A stretch of DNA of 64,000 bases from Ruminococcus_G sp050944435. Its GTDB lineage: Bacteria; Bacillota; Clostridia; Lachnospirales; Lachnospiraceae. Below, one piece after another: positions 17,881 through 26,413 of the stretch (positions within the stretch are counted from its first letter, which is position 1; each line of letters opens with the position of its first letter). The notes under the pieces were generated by a model. It did no database searches, was not told the DNA's origin, and saw only the letters and a program-made list of their open reading frames with translations. Location: NCBI GenBank assembly GCA_050944435.1, contig JBMNRB010000013.1, positions 23,588 through 87,587 of the forward strand, given 5' to 3'. Position numbers and translations under genes: made by a program.

Positions 17881-19275
17881 ATGGAAAAAACGATGGAAAA
17901 AATTGTAGCCCTGGCTAAATCCAGAGGATTTGTATATCCGGGGTCTGAAATCTACGGAGGTCTGGCGAACACCTGGGATTACGGCAATCTGGGTGTGGAA
18001 CTGAAAAACAATGTAAAACGGGCCTGGTGGAAGAAGTTTATCATGGAGAATCCCTACAACGTGGGAGTGGACTGTGCCATTCTGATGAATCCCCAGACCT
18101 GGGTGGCTTCCGGCCATCTGGGAGGATTTTCCGATCCGCTGATGGACTGCCGGGAATGTCACGAGCGGTTCCGGGCAGATCAGCTGATCGAAAATTACAG
18201 CGCGGAAAAAGGGATCACTCTGGAAACTTCCGTGGACGCCTGGAGCCAGGAACAGATGAGGGATTTTATCGAGGAACATCAAATTCCCTGCCCCACATGC
18301 GGAAAGCACAATTTCACGGATATCCGTCAGTTCAACCTGATGTTTAAAACCTTCCAGGGGGTGACGGAAGATGCGAAAAATACCGTATATTTAAGACCGG
18401 AAACGGCTCAGGGTATCTTTGTTAATTTTAAAAACGTGCAGAGAACTTCCAGAAAGAAGATTCCTTTCGGCATCGGACAGATTGGAAAATCCTTCCGCAA
18501 CGAGATCACGCCCGGAAACTTTACCTTCCGTACCCGTGAATTTGAGCAGATGGAACTGGAATTCTTCTGTGAACCGGATACCGATCTGGAATGGTTTGCC
18601 TACTGGAAAAACTTCTGCCTGAACTGGCTGAAGGAACTGGGACTGAAAGAGGAGGAGATCCGGGTAAGAGACCATGAGCCGGAAGAACTTTCTTTCTACA
18701 GCAAAGCCACCACGGACGTGGAGTTTCTGTTCCCCTTCGGATGGGGCGAGCTGTGGGGCATTGCTGACCGTACGGATTATGACCTGACCCAGCACCAGAA
18801 CACTTCCGGACAGGATATGACTTATTTTGACGATGAGAAAAAGATCAAATACGTTCCTTACGTCATCGAGCCTTCTCTGGGTGCAGACCGTATGGTACTG
18901 GCCTTCCTGTGCAGCGCCTACGATGAGGAAGTGCTGGATGCGGAGAAAAACGATGTGCGTACCGTTCTCCATTTCCATCCGGCCCTGGCTCCGGTGAAGA
19001 TCGGCGTGCTGCCCCTTTCCAAAAAACTGAACGAAGGCGCGCTGAAAGTTTTCGACATGCTTTCCAAGACCTATAACTGTGAATTTGACGACAGAGGAAA
19101 TATCGGAAAACGGTATCGCCGCCAGGATGAGATCGGCACGCCCTACTGCGTGACCTATGATTTCGAGTCGGAGACAGACGGAGCGGTGACTGTCCGCGAC
19201 CGGGATTCCATGGAGCAGGAGAGAATCAAAATCGAAGATCTGGAGCGCTATATGGCTGAGAAATTCCGCTTTTAA
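17881..19275 (+). CDS. glyS: Glycine--tRNA ligase, single-chain (homodimeric) type
   Basis: A 464-residue class II synthetase of the bacterial/eukaryote-like alpha2 type, not the two-subunit GlyQ/GlyS type. N-terminal SRGFVYPGSEIYGG is followed by motif 2 around GIGQIGKSFRNEITPG, then VIEPSLGADRMVLAFL (motif 3 region) and a C-terminal anticodon-binding domain. An inserted Cys-x2-Cys (CPTCGKHN) lies near residue 138. ATG 17881 is seven bases from GAGGAG. No T-box is visible before it. Confidence 0.95.
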   Translation: MEKTMEKIVALAKSRGFVYPGSEIYGGLANTWDYGNLGVELKNNVKRAWWKKFIMENPYNVGVDCAILMNPQTWVASGHLGGFSDPLMDCRECHERFRADQLIENYSAEKGITLETSVDAWSQEQMRDFIEEHQIPCPTCGKHNFTDIRQFNLMFKTFQGVTEDAKNTVYLRPETAQGIFVNFKNVQRTSRKKIPFGIGQIGKSFRNEITPGNFTFRTREFEQMELEFFCEPDTDLEWFAYWKNFCLNWLKELGLKEEEIRVRDHEPEELSFYSKATTDVEFLFPFGWGELWGIADRTDYDLTQHQNTSGQDMTYFDDEKKIKYVPYVIEPSLGADRMVLAFLCSAYDEEVLDAEKNDVRTVLHFHPALAPVKIGVLPLSKKLNEGALKVFDMLSKTYNCEFDDRGNIGKRYRRQDEIGTPYCVTYDFESETDGAVTVRDRDSMEQERIKIEDLERYMAEKFRF

Positions 19276-19285
19276 CGAAAAACTG

Positions 19286-19314
19286 TTGTCTAAAACTGTG
19301 GTTTTTGCTATAAT
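19286..19314 (+). promoter_or_regulatory. Sigma-A promoter of pfp
   Basis: TTGTCT (19286-19291), 17-base spacer, TATAAT (19309-19314), with a TG extension at 19306-19307. Confidence 0.8.
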
Positions 19315-19352
19315 CGTGGAGAAGTGATAAATCATTTAGGAGGAATATTACT

Positions 19353-20603
19353 ATGGCAAAGAAAAATATTGTTGTAGGTCAGTCCGGCGGACCGACTGCG
19401 GTTATTAATTCAAGCCTTGCCGGCGTTATTGCTGCAGCAAGAGATCTTGGATATGACAAAATTTACGGTATGCATCATGGAATTCAGGGATTTTTAAATG
19501 AAGATCTGGTGGATATTTCCGAGTACGTAAAAGATAAAAATGATATCGAGCTGCTGAAGAGAACTCCGTCTGCATTCCTTGGTTCCTGCCGTTTCAAACT
19601 CCCGAAAATCGAGGGGAATGAAGAGACTTACGACAAGATTTTCGAAATCATGGAAAAGAACGATATTGAATGCCTGTTCTATATCGGCGGAAACGATTCC
19701 ATGGATACGATTAAAATGCTTTCTGACTATGCTGAGCTGAAAGGCAAGAAACAGAGATTCATGGGTGTTCCCAAGACAATCGACAACGACCTGCCGATCA
19801 CAGATCATACACCGGGATACGGTTCGGCAGCAAAATATATTGCATCTTCTCTGAAAGAAGTAATCCGTGACAACTCCAGCTTCGGCGTTGAGAAACCTAC
19901 CGTAGTTGTAGTGGAGATCATGGGACGTCACGCAGGATGGCTGACAGCCGCTGCCGCTCTGTCAAGGGGCGAAGACTGTGAAGGTCCGGATATGATCTAT
20001 CTGCCGGAGTCTGACTTTGATATGGATGACTTCATGGCCAGAGTAAAGAAACTGTCAGAAGAAAAGAGTTCCGTTGTTATCGCTGTATCTGAAGGCATCA
20101 AGCTGGCAGACGGCCGTTTCGTATGCGAGCTGGGAAGCGCATCCGATTACGTAGATGCATTCGGACACAAACAGCTGTCCGGCTGCGGCGTTGTTCTGGC
20201 TAACAAGGTTCAGGCAGAACTGGGTCTGAAATCCCGTGCCATCGAATACTCCACACTGCAGAGAGCGGCTACCCATCTGGCTTCCCTGACCGATATCAAT
20301 GAAGCATACAATGCCGGATATGAAGCATGCAAAGCTGCTGACGACGGCAAGACTGGCATGATGGTTACCATCGAAGTGGTAAACCGTGATCCATATCAGG
20401 TTACTTACAACATCTATGACATCCACGCCATCGCTAATGTGGAAAGACCGGTACCGGCAGAATGGATTATCAACGACGGTACAGACTTGAGCGACGAGTA
20501 TGAAAAATATGCACGTCCGCTGATCATGGGCGAACTGCAGCCTGTAATGGTAGATGGTCTTCCCAGACATCTGGTAATGAACAAATCTACTTACAGAAAA
20601 TAA
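19353..20603 (+). CDS. pfp: 6-phosphofructokinase, probably pyrophosphate-dependent
   Basis: A 416-residue PFK. The donor-site motif is GGNDS (112-116); Asp115 replaces the Gly of ATP enzymes. Lys141 in PKTIDND replaces the Gly of ATP enzymes. By established residue rules both point to PPi as phosphoryl donor. Asn114 stands where most PFKs have Asp, which is less usual. It phosphorylates fructose 6-phosphate in glycolysis, reversibly if PPi-linked. It is followed by ppdK, the partner in PPi-based glycolysis. Confidence 0.9.
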   Translation: MAKKNIVVGQSGGPTAVINSSLAGVIAAARDLGYDKIYGMHHGIQGFLNEDLVDISEYVKDKNDIELLKRTPSAFLGSCRFKLPKIEGNEETYDKIFEIMEKNDIECLFYIGGNDSMDTIKMLSDYAELKGKKQRFMGVPKTIDNDLPITDHTPGYGSAAKYIASSLKEVIRDNSSFGVEKPTVVVVEIMGRHAGWLTAAAALSRGEDCEGPDMIYLPESDFDMDDFMARVKKLSEEKSSVVIAVSEGIKLADGRFVCELGSASDYVDAFGHKQLSGCGVVLANKVQAELGLKSRAIEYSTLQRAATHLASLTDINEAYNAGYEACKAADDGKTGMMVTIEVVNRDPYQVTYNIYDIHAIANVERPVPAEWIINDGTDLSDEYEKYARPLIMGELQPVMVDGLPRHLVMNKSTYRK

Positions 20604-20619
20604 ATGAAAAATAATGGGG

Positions 20620-20659
20620 CTCCTTTACTGAGAGAATTTTCAGTAAAGGAGTCTTTTTT
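20620..20659 (+). terminator. Intrinsic terminator after pfp
   Basis: CTCCTTTACTG (20620-20630) pairs perfectly with CAGTAAAGGAG (20641-20651), followed by a T-rich tract. Confidence 0.92.
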
Positions 20660-20740
20660 CGTTGATAAGGTGATTAAAAAGTATCCGGCGGGGGAATACT
20701 AAAATATTGTTATAAATGCACAATAAATGGCAGAATTTTC

Positions 20741-20768
20741 TTGACTGAACTGACAGATATGTTAGAAT
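20741..20768 (+). promoter_or_regulatory. Sigma-A promoter of ppdK
   Basis: TTGACT (20741-20746), 16-base spacer, TAGAAT (20763-20768), with TG at 20760-20761. Confidence 0.75.
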
Positions 20769-20802
20769 TAAAAGTATAAATATCCCTTAAGGAGGAAATT
20801 TA

Positions 20803-23433
20803 ATGGTAAAATGGGTTTATTTGTTCAAAGAAGGGAACGCTGATATGAGAAACCTGCTGGGGGGCAAGGGCGCCAACCTGGCGGAGATGACCAACCTGGG
20901 ACTTCCGATTCCCCAGGGATTTACGGTGACGACGGAGGCATGTACCAATTATTACGAGAACGGAAAACAGATTTCCAAGGAAATCGAAGATCAGATTTTT
21001 GACGCGTTGAAGAAACTGGAAGAACTGCAGGGGAAAACCTTTGGGGATGTGAACGATCCGCTGCTGGTTTCCGTCCGTTCAGGGGCAAGGGCTTCCATGC
21101 CGGGGATGATGGATACCATTCTGAACCTGGGGCTGAATGACGAGGCGGTGGAAGGGTTTGCAAAAAAGACGGGCAATCCCCGGTTCGCTTACGACTCCTA
21201 CCGCCGTTTTATCCAGATGTATTCCGATGTGGTGATGGAAGTGCCCAAATCCTTTTTCGAGAAGATCATCGATGAAGTGAAAGAAGCGAAGGGAATTACT
21301 TATGACACAGAACTGACGGTGGAAGATTTAAAAGAGCTGGTTCGCCGGTTTAAAGAAGTTTACCGGGAGTCCATGAACGGGGAAGAATTCCCCCAGGACG
21401 CCAGGGAACAGCTGATGGGAGCGGTGAAGGCTGTGTTCCGCTCCTGGGATAATGACCGGGCCATCGTGTACCGGAGGATGAACGACATTCCCGGGGACTG
21501 GGGAACGGCGGTCAATGTACAGGCCATGGTATTCGGCAACATGGGAGACACCTCCGGTACCGGCGTGGCTTTTACCAGAAACCCGGCCACGGGTGAGAAA
21601 GGAATTTTCGGGGAATACCTGATTAACGCCCAGGGAGAGGACGTGGTGGCAGGAGTGCGCACGCCCCAGCCCATCAGCCGGCTGGCGGAAGATCTGCCGG
21701 AATGCTATAAAGAGTTTATGGATCTGGCCATGAAGCTGGAAAACCATTACCGGGATATGCAGGACATGGAATTCACCATCCAGGAAGGGAAACTGTATTT
21801 CCTCCAGACCAGAAACGGCAAGCGGACGGCGCCGGCGGCATTAAAGATCGCCTGCGACCTGGTGGATGAAGGGATGATCACGGAGGAAGAGGCGGTGACC
21901 CGCATCGAGGCCAAGGCTTTGGATCAGCTTCTGCATCCCACCTTTGATAAAGAAGCCCTGAAGGAAGGAAAAGTGATTGGAAGCGCCCTGCCGGCTTCAC
22001 CGGGAGCGGCAGCGGGCAAGGTATACTTTACCGCGGAAGAGGCCAAAGCGGCCCATGAGGGAGGAGCCCGGGTGATCCTGGTGCGCCAGGAGACTTCCCC
22101 GGAGGATATTGAAGGAATGCATGCATCGGAAGGAATCCTGACAGCCAGAGGCGGCATGACCTCCCACGCGGCGGTGGTGGCCAGAGGCATGGGAACGGCC
22201 TGTGTGTCCGGCTGCGGAGAGCTGAAGGTGATGGAAGAAGAGAAATGCTTCCAGTTGGGAGAGGTGACGGTGAAGGAAGGGGATTATATCTCCCTGGACG
22301 GAAGCACCGGGAATATCTATCTGGGGGATCTTCCCACCCAGGAGGCGTCCATCGGCGGAAATTTCGCCCGGATCATGGAATGGGCGGACAAGTACCGGAC
22401 GCTGAAGGTGCGGACCAATGCGGATACGCCGGCGGATACCCGCAATGCGGTGAAGCTGGGGGCGGAAGGCATCGGCCTTTGCCGTACGGAGCATATGTTC
22501 TTTGAGCCGGAGAGGATTCCTAAAATCCGCAAGATGATTCTCTCGGAAACCCAGGAAGAGAGGGAGGCGGCCTTAAATGAGCTGATTCCTTACCAGAAGG
22601 GGGACTTCAAGGCCATGTACGAGGCGCTGGAAGGCCGTCCCATGACCATCCGCTACCTGGATCCGCCGCTGCATGAATTCGTGCCTTCCACAGAGGAAGA
22701 CATCCGGGAAATGGCTGAGGAAATGGGAATTTCCGAAGGAGAAGTGCGGGCAAAATGCGGCGAACTCCATGAATTCAACCCCATGATGGGACACCGGGGC
22801 TGCCGTCTGGCGGTAACCTATCCGGAAATTGCCCGGATGCAGACCCGTGCGGTGATGGAAGCAGCCATCGAAGTGAAAGAAGAAAAAGGCTGGGACATCG
22901 TGCCGGAGATCATGATCCCCCTGGTGGGCGATAAGAAAGAGCTGAAGTTTGTCAAAGATGTGGTGGTAGAGACAGCGGAGAAAGTAAAAGAGGAGAAAGG
23001 ATCCGATATGACGTATCATATCGGGACAATGATAGAAATTCCCCGTGCGGCGCTGCTGGCTGATGAGATTGCAGAGGAAGCAGAATTTTTCTCCTTCGGC
23101 ACCAACGATCTGACCCAGATGACCTTTGGGTTCTCACGGGATGACGCCGGAAAGTTCCTGGACGCCTACTATAAGGCCAAGATTTACGAATCCGATCCCT
23201 TTGCCAGACTGGATCAGAACGGAGTGGGCAAGCTGGTGGAAGCGGCGGCGAAGATGGGAAGGAAGACCCGCCCGGATCTGAAGCTTGGCATCTGCGGTGA
23301 ACACGGGGGAGATCCCAGTTCGGTGGAATTCTGCCACAGGATCGGCCTGGATTACGTGTCCTGCAGTCCTTATCGGGTGCCCATCGCAAGACTTGCGGCG
23401 GCACAGGCAGCGATCAAAAGCAGGGAGGCTTAA
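20803..23433 (+). CDS. ppdK: Pyruvate, phosphate dikinase
   Basis: An 876-residue enzyme interconverting pyruvate, ATP and Pi with PEP, AMP and PPi. An N-terminal ATP-grasp domain is followed by the swivelling phospho-His domain with GGMTSHAAVVARGMG (His455). The C-terminal PEP/pyruvate barrel contains the conserved Cys near residue 832 (LGICGEHGGDP). Length and all motifs are normal. AAGGAGG precedes the ATG, and it has its own promoter and terminator. Confidence 0.97.
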   Translation: MVKWVYLFKEGNADMRNLLGGKGANLAEMTNLGLPIPQGFTVTTEACTNYYENGKQISKEIEDQIFDALKKLEELQGKTFGDVNDPLLVSVRSGARASMPGMMDTILNLGLNDEAVEGFAKKTGNPRFAYDSYRRFIQMYSDVVMEVPKSFFEKIIDEVKEAKGITYDTELTVEDLKELVRRFKEVYRESMNGEEFPQDAREQLMGAVKAVFRSWDNDRAIVYRRMNDIPGDWGTAVNVQAMVFGNMGDTSGTGVAFTRNPATGEKGIFGEYLINAQGEDVVAGVRTPQPISRLAEDLPECYKEFMDLAMKLENHYRDMQDMEFTIQEGKLYFLQTRNGKRTAPAALKIACDLVDEGMITEEEAVTRIEAKALDQLLHPTFDKEALKEGKVIGSALPASPGAAAGKVYFTAEEAKAAHEGGARVILVRQETSPEDIEGMHASEGILTARGGMTSHAAVVARGMGTACVSGCGELKVMEEEKCFQLGEVTVKEGDYISLDGSTGNIYLGDLPTQEASIGGNFARIMEWADKYRTLKVRTNADTPADTRNAVKLGAEGIGLCRTEHMFFEPERIPKIRKMILSETQEEREAALNELIPYQKGDFKAMYEALEGRPMTIRYLDPPLHEFVPSTEEDIREMAEEMGISEGEVRAKCGELHEFNPMMGHRGCRLAVTYPEIARMQTRAVMEAAIEVKEEKGWDIVPEIMIPLVGDKKELKFVKDVVVETAEKVKEEKGSDMTYHIGTMIEIPRAALLADEIAEEAEFFSFGTNDLTQMTFGFSRDDAGKFLDAYYKAKIYESDPFARLDQNGVGKLVEAAAKMGRKTRPDLKLGICGEHGGDPSSVEFCHRIGLDYVSCSPYRVPIARLAAAQAAIKSREA

Positions 23434-23486
23434 TCTTTCCTTGGAAATCTGGTAGTATTACAATAGCAACAAAGAAAAAGACAGAG

Positions 23487-23520
23487 GCCTTCGCAGAACA
23501 AACTGCGGGGGCTTTCTTTC
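23487..23520 (+). terminator. Intrinsic terminator after ppdK
   Basis: A ten-pair stem (23487-23496 with 23503-23512, two G-T pairs), a six-base loop, then TTTCTTTC. Confidence 0.8.
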
Positions 23521-23620
23521 TGTCCGGAAGGAGGCGGCACCCACGCGAAAAATAATCACATGGCATTATGCAAACGGTGCCATTCGGAGATTACCGCCCG
23601 CGAAGGCGGTCGCTGGAGAT

Positions 23621-23653
23621 AAAAATACTGCCACCCGGTAAGAGCGGCAGTAT
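23621..23653 (-). terminator. Intrinsic terminator of the toxin-antitoxin operon
   Basis: ATACTGCC (23625-23632) pairs with GGCAGTAT (23646-23653). On the minus strand the stem is followed by five T (plus-strand A at 23621-23625). Confidence 0.85.
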
Positions 23654-23656
23654 CTG

Positions 23657-24064
23657 TTACTTTTTCAAAAATTCAGTCGGTGTGATCGCCGGAACGGAGG
23701 AACCGGCAAAGTCTTTGATATTCCTGGTAAGGATATAGCTTGCGCCGTTCCGTTCCGCCACGGCATCCACAACCGCGTCTTCAAAGTTCGGCATGGAGCG
23801 CATGAGAGCGGTATGAATGTCTACGCCCTGTACGTCCGCAAAGGTGACGATCTGGGAAAGCTGTTCGATCCGCTCCTTTGCCTTTTGCGCGGATTGGAAC
23901 GCCTTGCGGAGCATATAGAAAATATCCGTGGCGGCGGATGCGGAGATCAGACATTCCGCATCGGCTTCAATGGCCTTGCGGAGAGCCTGGTAGGAATCTG
24001 CGAAGAATGGTTCCCGTTTCTGGATAATATCCAGAATGACATTGGTATCAATCAGTATTCTCAT
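23657..24064 (-). CDS. PIN-domain toxin, VapC-like ribonuclease
   Basis: A 135-residue PIN nuclease. Acidic residues that would bind Mg2+ are Asp6 (LIDTNV), Glu95/Asp96 and Asp100 (NFEDAVVDAVA), with the C-terminal TRNIKDF motif. Known VapC toxins cleave tRNA or rRNA. Its start codon overlaps the stop of the antitoxin gene by four bases, giving coupled translation. Confidence 0.88.
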   Translation of the reverse strand: MRILIDTNVILDIIQKREPFFADSYQALRKAIEADAECLISASAATDIFYMLRKAFQSAQKAKERIEQLSQIVTFADVQGVDIHTALMRSMPNFEDAVVDAVAERNGASYILTRNIKDFAGSSVPAITPTEFLKK

Positions 24065-24282
24065 TGTCTGGACAGCCGCTCCTCTCGTATGGTATTTTCA
24101 TCCATTGCCTGATCTTCCGGAACAATCCCTACGAGGTCGTCCAGAAGCGCCAGCTTATCAACAGCGGGGCTTGTGAGACGGGCAATGCTTTTACCATTCT
24201 TGGTAATGAAAATATCCTGGGACCTTGCCATTTCCAGATATTTTCCGAGATTGGTTTTAAATTCTGTTGCGGTAACGATCAT
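24061..24282 (-). CDS. Phd/YefM-family antitoxin
   Basis: A 73-residue antitoxin. The N-terminal Phd/YefM DNA-binding fold (VTATEFKTNLGKYLEMAR, ITKNGKSIARL) is followed by an acidic C-terminal tail that should wrap the PIN toxin. A strong AAAGGAGG site precedes it. It probably represses its own promoter at the palindrome at 24313-24331. Confidence 0.88.
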   Translation of the reverse strand: MIVTATEFKTNLGKYLEMARSQDIFITKNGKSIARLTSPAVDKLALLDDLVGIVPEDQAMDENTIREERLSRQ

Positions 24283-24312
24283 ACGAATCCCTCCTTTGTT
24301 CGGGGTGTACTT

Positions 24313-24352
24313 TGTATATTGTTATTATACACAAATCGGACGAAAATATCAA
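24313..24352 (-). promoter_or_regulatory. Toxin-antitoxin promoter with overlapping operator
   Basis: Read on the minus strand: TTGATA (24352-24347), 17-base spacer, TATAAT (24329-24324). The inverted repeat TGTATA (24313-24318) and TATACA (24326-24331) covers the -10, a good place for antitoxin autorepression. Confidence 0.75.
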
Positions 24353-24409
24353 TATATTATCGTGCGATATAAAATGTTCGATAATGACAGGGGCATTTGA
24401 ATCTCTATA

Positions 24410-24574
24410 AATCGAACGGCAGGTAGCGGCTCAGCAGAAAAACGGACGGGAAATGCCATACCGTCTCCTTATGTTTCCATGAGCCAGAGCTTTTCCAAGC
24501 AGGCAAATAACCTGTGGTTTCAGATTTATCAGGTCGTGCGGGAGAATTGTTCGGCGGTTAAAAATATTTTTTAA
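24410..24574 (+). pseudogene. Unidentified coding relic
   Basis: A frame without a usable start runs to a stop at 24572-24574. It encodes a protein-like segment including PSPYVSMSQSFSKQANNLWF and IYQVVRENCSA. Composition looks like real coding sequence rather than chance, but I cannot name the family. It lies between the toxin-antitoxin promoter and a second relic, in an accessory-looking gap. Confidence 0.35.
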
Positions 24575-24732
24575 CGGAGGCCGGATATGAACATTCTTTA
24601 TTTAAAATTGGAATATTTACCAATCATAGACTGAATTGGGCCGCCCTTATTTCCAGCATTCTGGTTCTGGCGGTTGTATTTACACCGCTCTCAGTACTGT
24701 TTGGCCTGATCAGACTTCCTGCAAAACTTTTC
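24574..24732 (+). pseudogene. C-terminal relic of a P-type (Ca2+-type) cation ATPase
   Basis: The frame through 24601 encodes HSLFKIGIFTNHRLNWAALI, then a hydrophobic helix (SSILVLAVVFTPLSVLFGLI). This is the pattern of the last two membrane helices of P2-type calcium ATPases, where a G-x-F/L-S/T-N-x-x-L-N-W segment precedes the final helix. No start codon or catalytic domain remains. The frame stays open into the start of the next gene without similarity. It is probably the end of a deleted transporter gene. Confidence 0.5.
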
Positions 24733-24803
24733 TTGACTAATAAATCTTACATATGTAATATTAAATGCAGATATAGATGTACTTGTCAGAAAAGGGAGGC
24801 AAT

Positions 24804-26312
24804 ATGAACACCATATTTCGAATCAGCGGAAAGATCAGCCTGCTCAGTTACGTATTCCTTTTATATCAGGTATGGCATTTGTGTCAGTACGGCGGAGTGA
24901 GGAGCCATTTTATAAGACTGCTGCCAGCGGCGCTGGTATTTTTAATCAGCGCCGTCCTCTGGATCATTCTGAAGCGGCGCCGGCGAAAGGAGGCCCATGA
25001 CGGTGTTAAACATCAGGATACCATAAGGAGGACAGCGCTGTGGGCACAAGGAATTTTTGTTTTTGTTCTTACCGTATATTTTGCAGGCAGGATAATCTAC
25101 GCTGCAATTCCTTATCACGGCGCTCTCTCCTGGAAACTGGATGAATGGATGCGGCAAAAAGAGGTGAGGCTTTATCACAACAATCTTTTTGCAGATGGAG
25201 TGGAAGGAATCCTGGAAGACCTGGACAACGCTCTTGATATGCCGGAGGAACTTTACATCGCAAATCAGTTTCAGGTGGCCTTTGATGAGAAGGGAGTTGT
25301 GGATACCCTTTATACCTTTTTGTATGGACAGGAGGAAGACGGCGATACCAGAACGTATCTGGTGGATTATGACGCGGACAGAAGTGAGAATATGACGGTC
25401 TGGGTTGACGGGGAAGCAGCGGAAACCTACGATGAAGCCATGAGTCTTGCTCCCATGCTTGTAATTCTCCAGGAGGCCCCCTGGAAAACGCAGGTGGATA
25501 CCTGGTCCGCCAAGTACGGTAAAGAACGGTATGAACTTCTGTATTACGGAAAGCGTTCTTTTCCGTCGGCGGATGGTCTTCAGTATCTTCCGGGCGATGT
25601 GGACGGCGATGGAAAGGATACGGGAGGAGACGCCATTGCCCGGCTAAGCGGCGGAGGAGAGGCCGCCGGTTATGAAGTATCTTTGCATATTCCGGCGAAA
25701 GAAGAGATAACGCCGGTCCGTTATATTATGGAGCCGGAATACGTCAGTCAGGAAGCTTTGGATGCAGGTCGGGAACAGCGGCAGGAGGAGACGGCGAAAG
25801 AAAGCGAAAGCTGGACGGTTGACAACAGCGACGGCGCCATGTATTTCTTCCTGGACGACAGCAACGGCTGGCGATTGAAGGTGGCCGACGCGGCGGCGGG
25901 CAGCAGGTTCTATCAGTTGGAGAGGACAAAAGACGGAGGAGGCCTTTGGGAGATGGTAAATGAGGATCCCTTTGGCGGCCGGCTGGGCGCTGCAGAAGGA
26001 ATGGTGTTTTACGATGAGAATTTTGGCATTGCCGGTTTGACCGGGGCGTCCCAGTCGGCTTCCCGCCTCTATATGACAAAAGACGGAGGTGCTTCCTTTA
26101 CAGAAATTACGATGCCCGTTGATTCTGCTGCGCGGCTGCCGGAAACGGCTTCAGATTTGGGCCTTACCGCCAAAGATTATGACTACCTGTATATGCCGGA
26201 AAAAAAAGGAGAAGTACTGCAGGTTCTGGCGGTAACGGATGCCGGAGAGCAGGAGGGCATTCTGTTTCAATCATCGGATGGGGGAGAAACCTGGACCTGG
26301 GCGGAAGAATAA
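24804..26312 (+). CDS. Membrane-anchored BNR/Asp-box repeat protein
   Basis: A 502-residue protein not assigned to a named family. Three hydrophobic segments lie in the first ~110 residues (two at the N-terminus, a third at about 83-102), then an extracytoplasmic part. An EF-hand/dockerin-like loop DVDGDGKDTGGDA lies near residue 265. The C-terminal part has three Asp-box motifs, TKDGGGLW, TKDGGASF and SSDGGETW, typical of sialidase-like beta-propellers, but too few for a full propeller. No catalytic sialidase residues are evident. ATG 24804 fits GGGAGG upstream. Confidence 0.7.
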   Translation: MNTIFRISGKISLLSYVFLLYQVWHLCQYGGVRSHFIRLLPAALVFLISAVLWIILKRRRRKEAHDGVKHQDTIRRTALWAQGIFVFVLTVYFAGRIIYAAIPYHGALSWKLDEWMRQKEVRLYHNNLFADGVEGILEDLDNALDMPEELYIANQFQVAFDEKGVVDTLYTFLYGQEEDGDTRTYLVDYDADRSENMTVWVDGEAAETYDEAMSLAPMLVILQEAPWKTQVDTWSAKYGKERYELLYYGKRSFPSADGLQYLPGDVDGDGKDTGGDAIARLSGGGEAAGYEVSLHIPAKEEITPVRYIMEPEYVSQEALDAGREQRQEETAKESESWTVDNSDGAMYFFLDDSNGWRLKVADAAAGSRFYQLERTKDGGGLWEMVNEDPFGGRLGAAEGMVFYDENFGIAGLTGASQSASRLYMTKDGGASFTEITMPVDSAARLPETASDLGLTAKDYDYLYMPEKKGEVLQVLAVTDAGEQEGILFQSSDGGETWTWAEE

Positions 26313-26332
26313 ATATACCAGAGGAAAATCGG

Positions 26333-26360
26333 TTGACATTGCCGGTGTTCGTGATATGAT
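26333..26360 (+). promoter_or_regulatory. Sigma-A promoter of degV
   Basis: Perfect TTGACA (26333-26338), 16-base spacer, extended -10 TGATATGAT (TATGAT 26355-26360). Confidence 0.85.
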
Positions 26361-26413
26361 AAAGAAGCATGAAAGTCAACTTTTGCAGATGAAGAAAGGA
26401 AAATGGTGATAGT

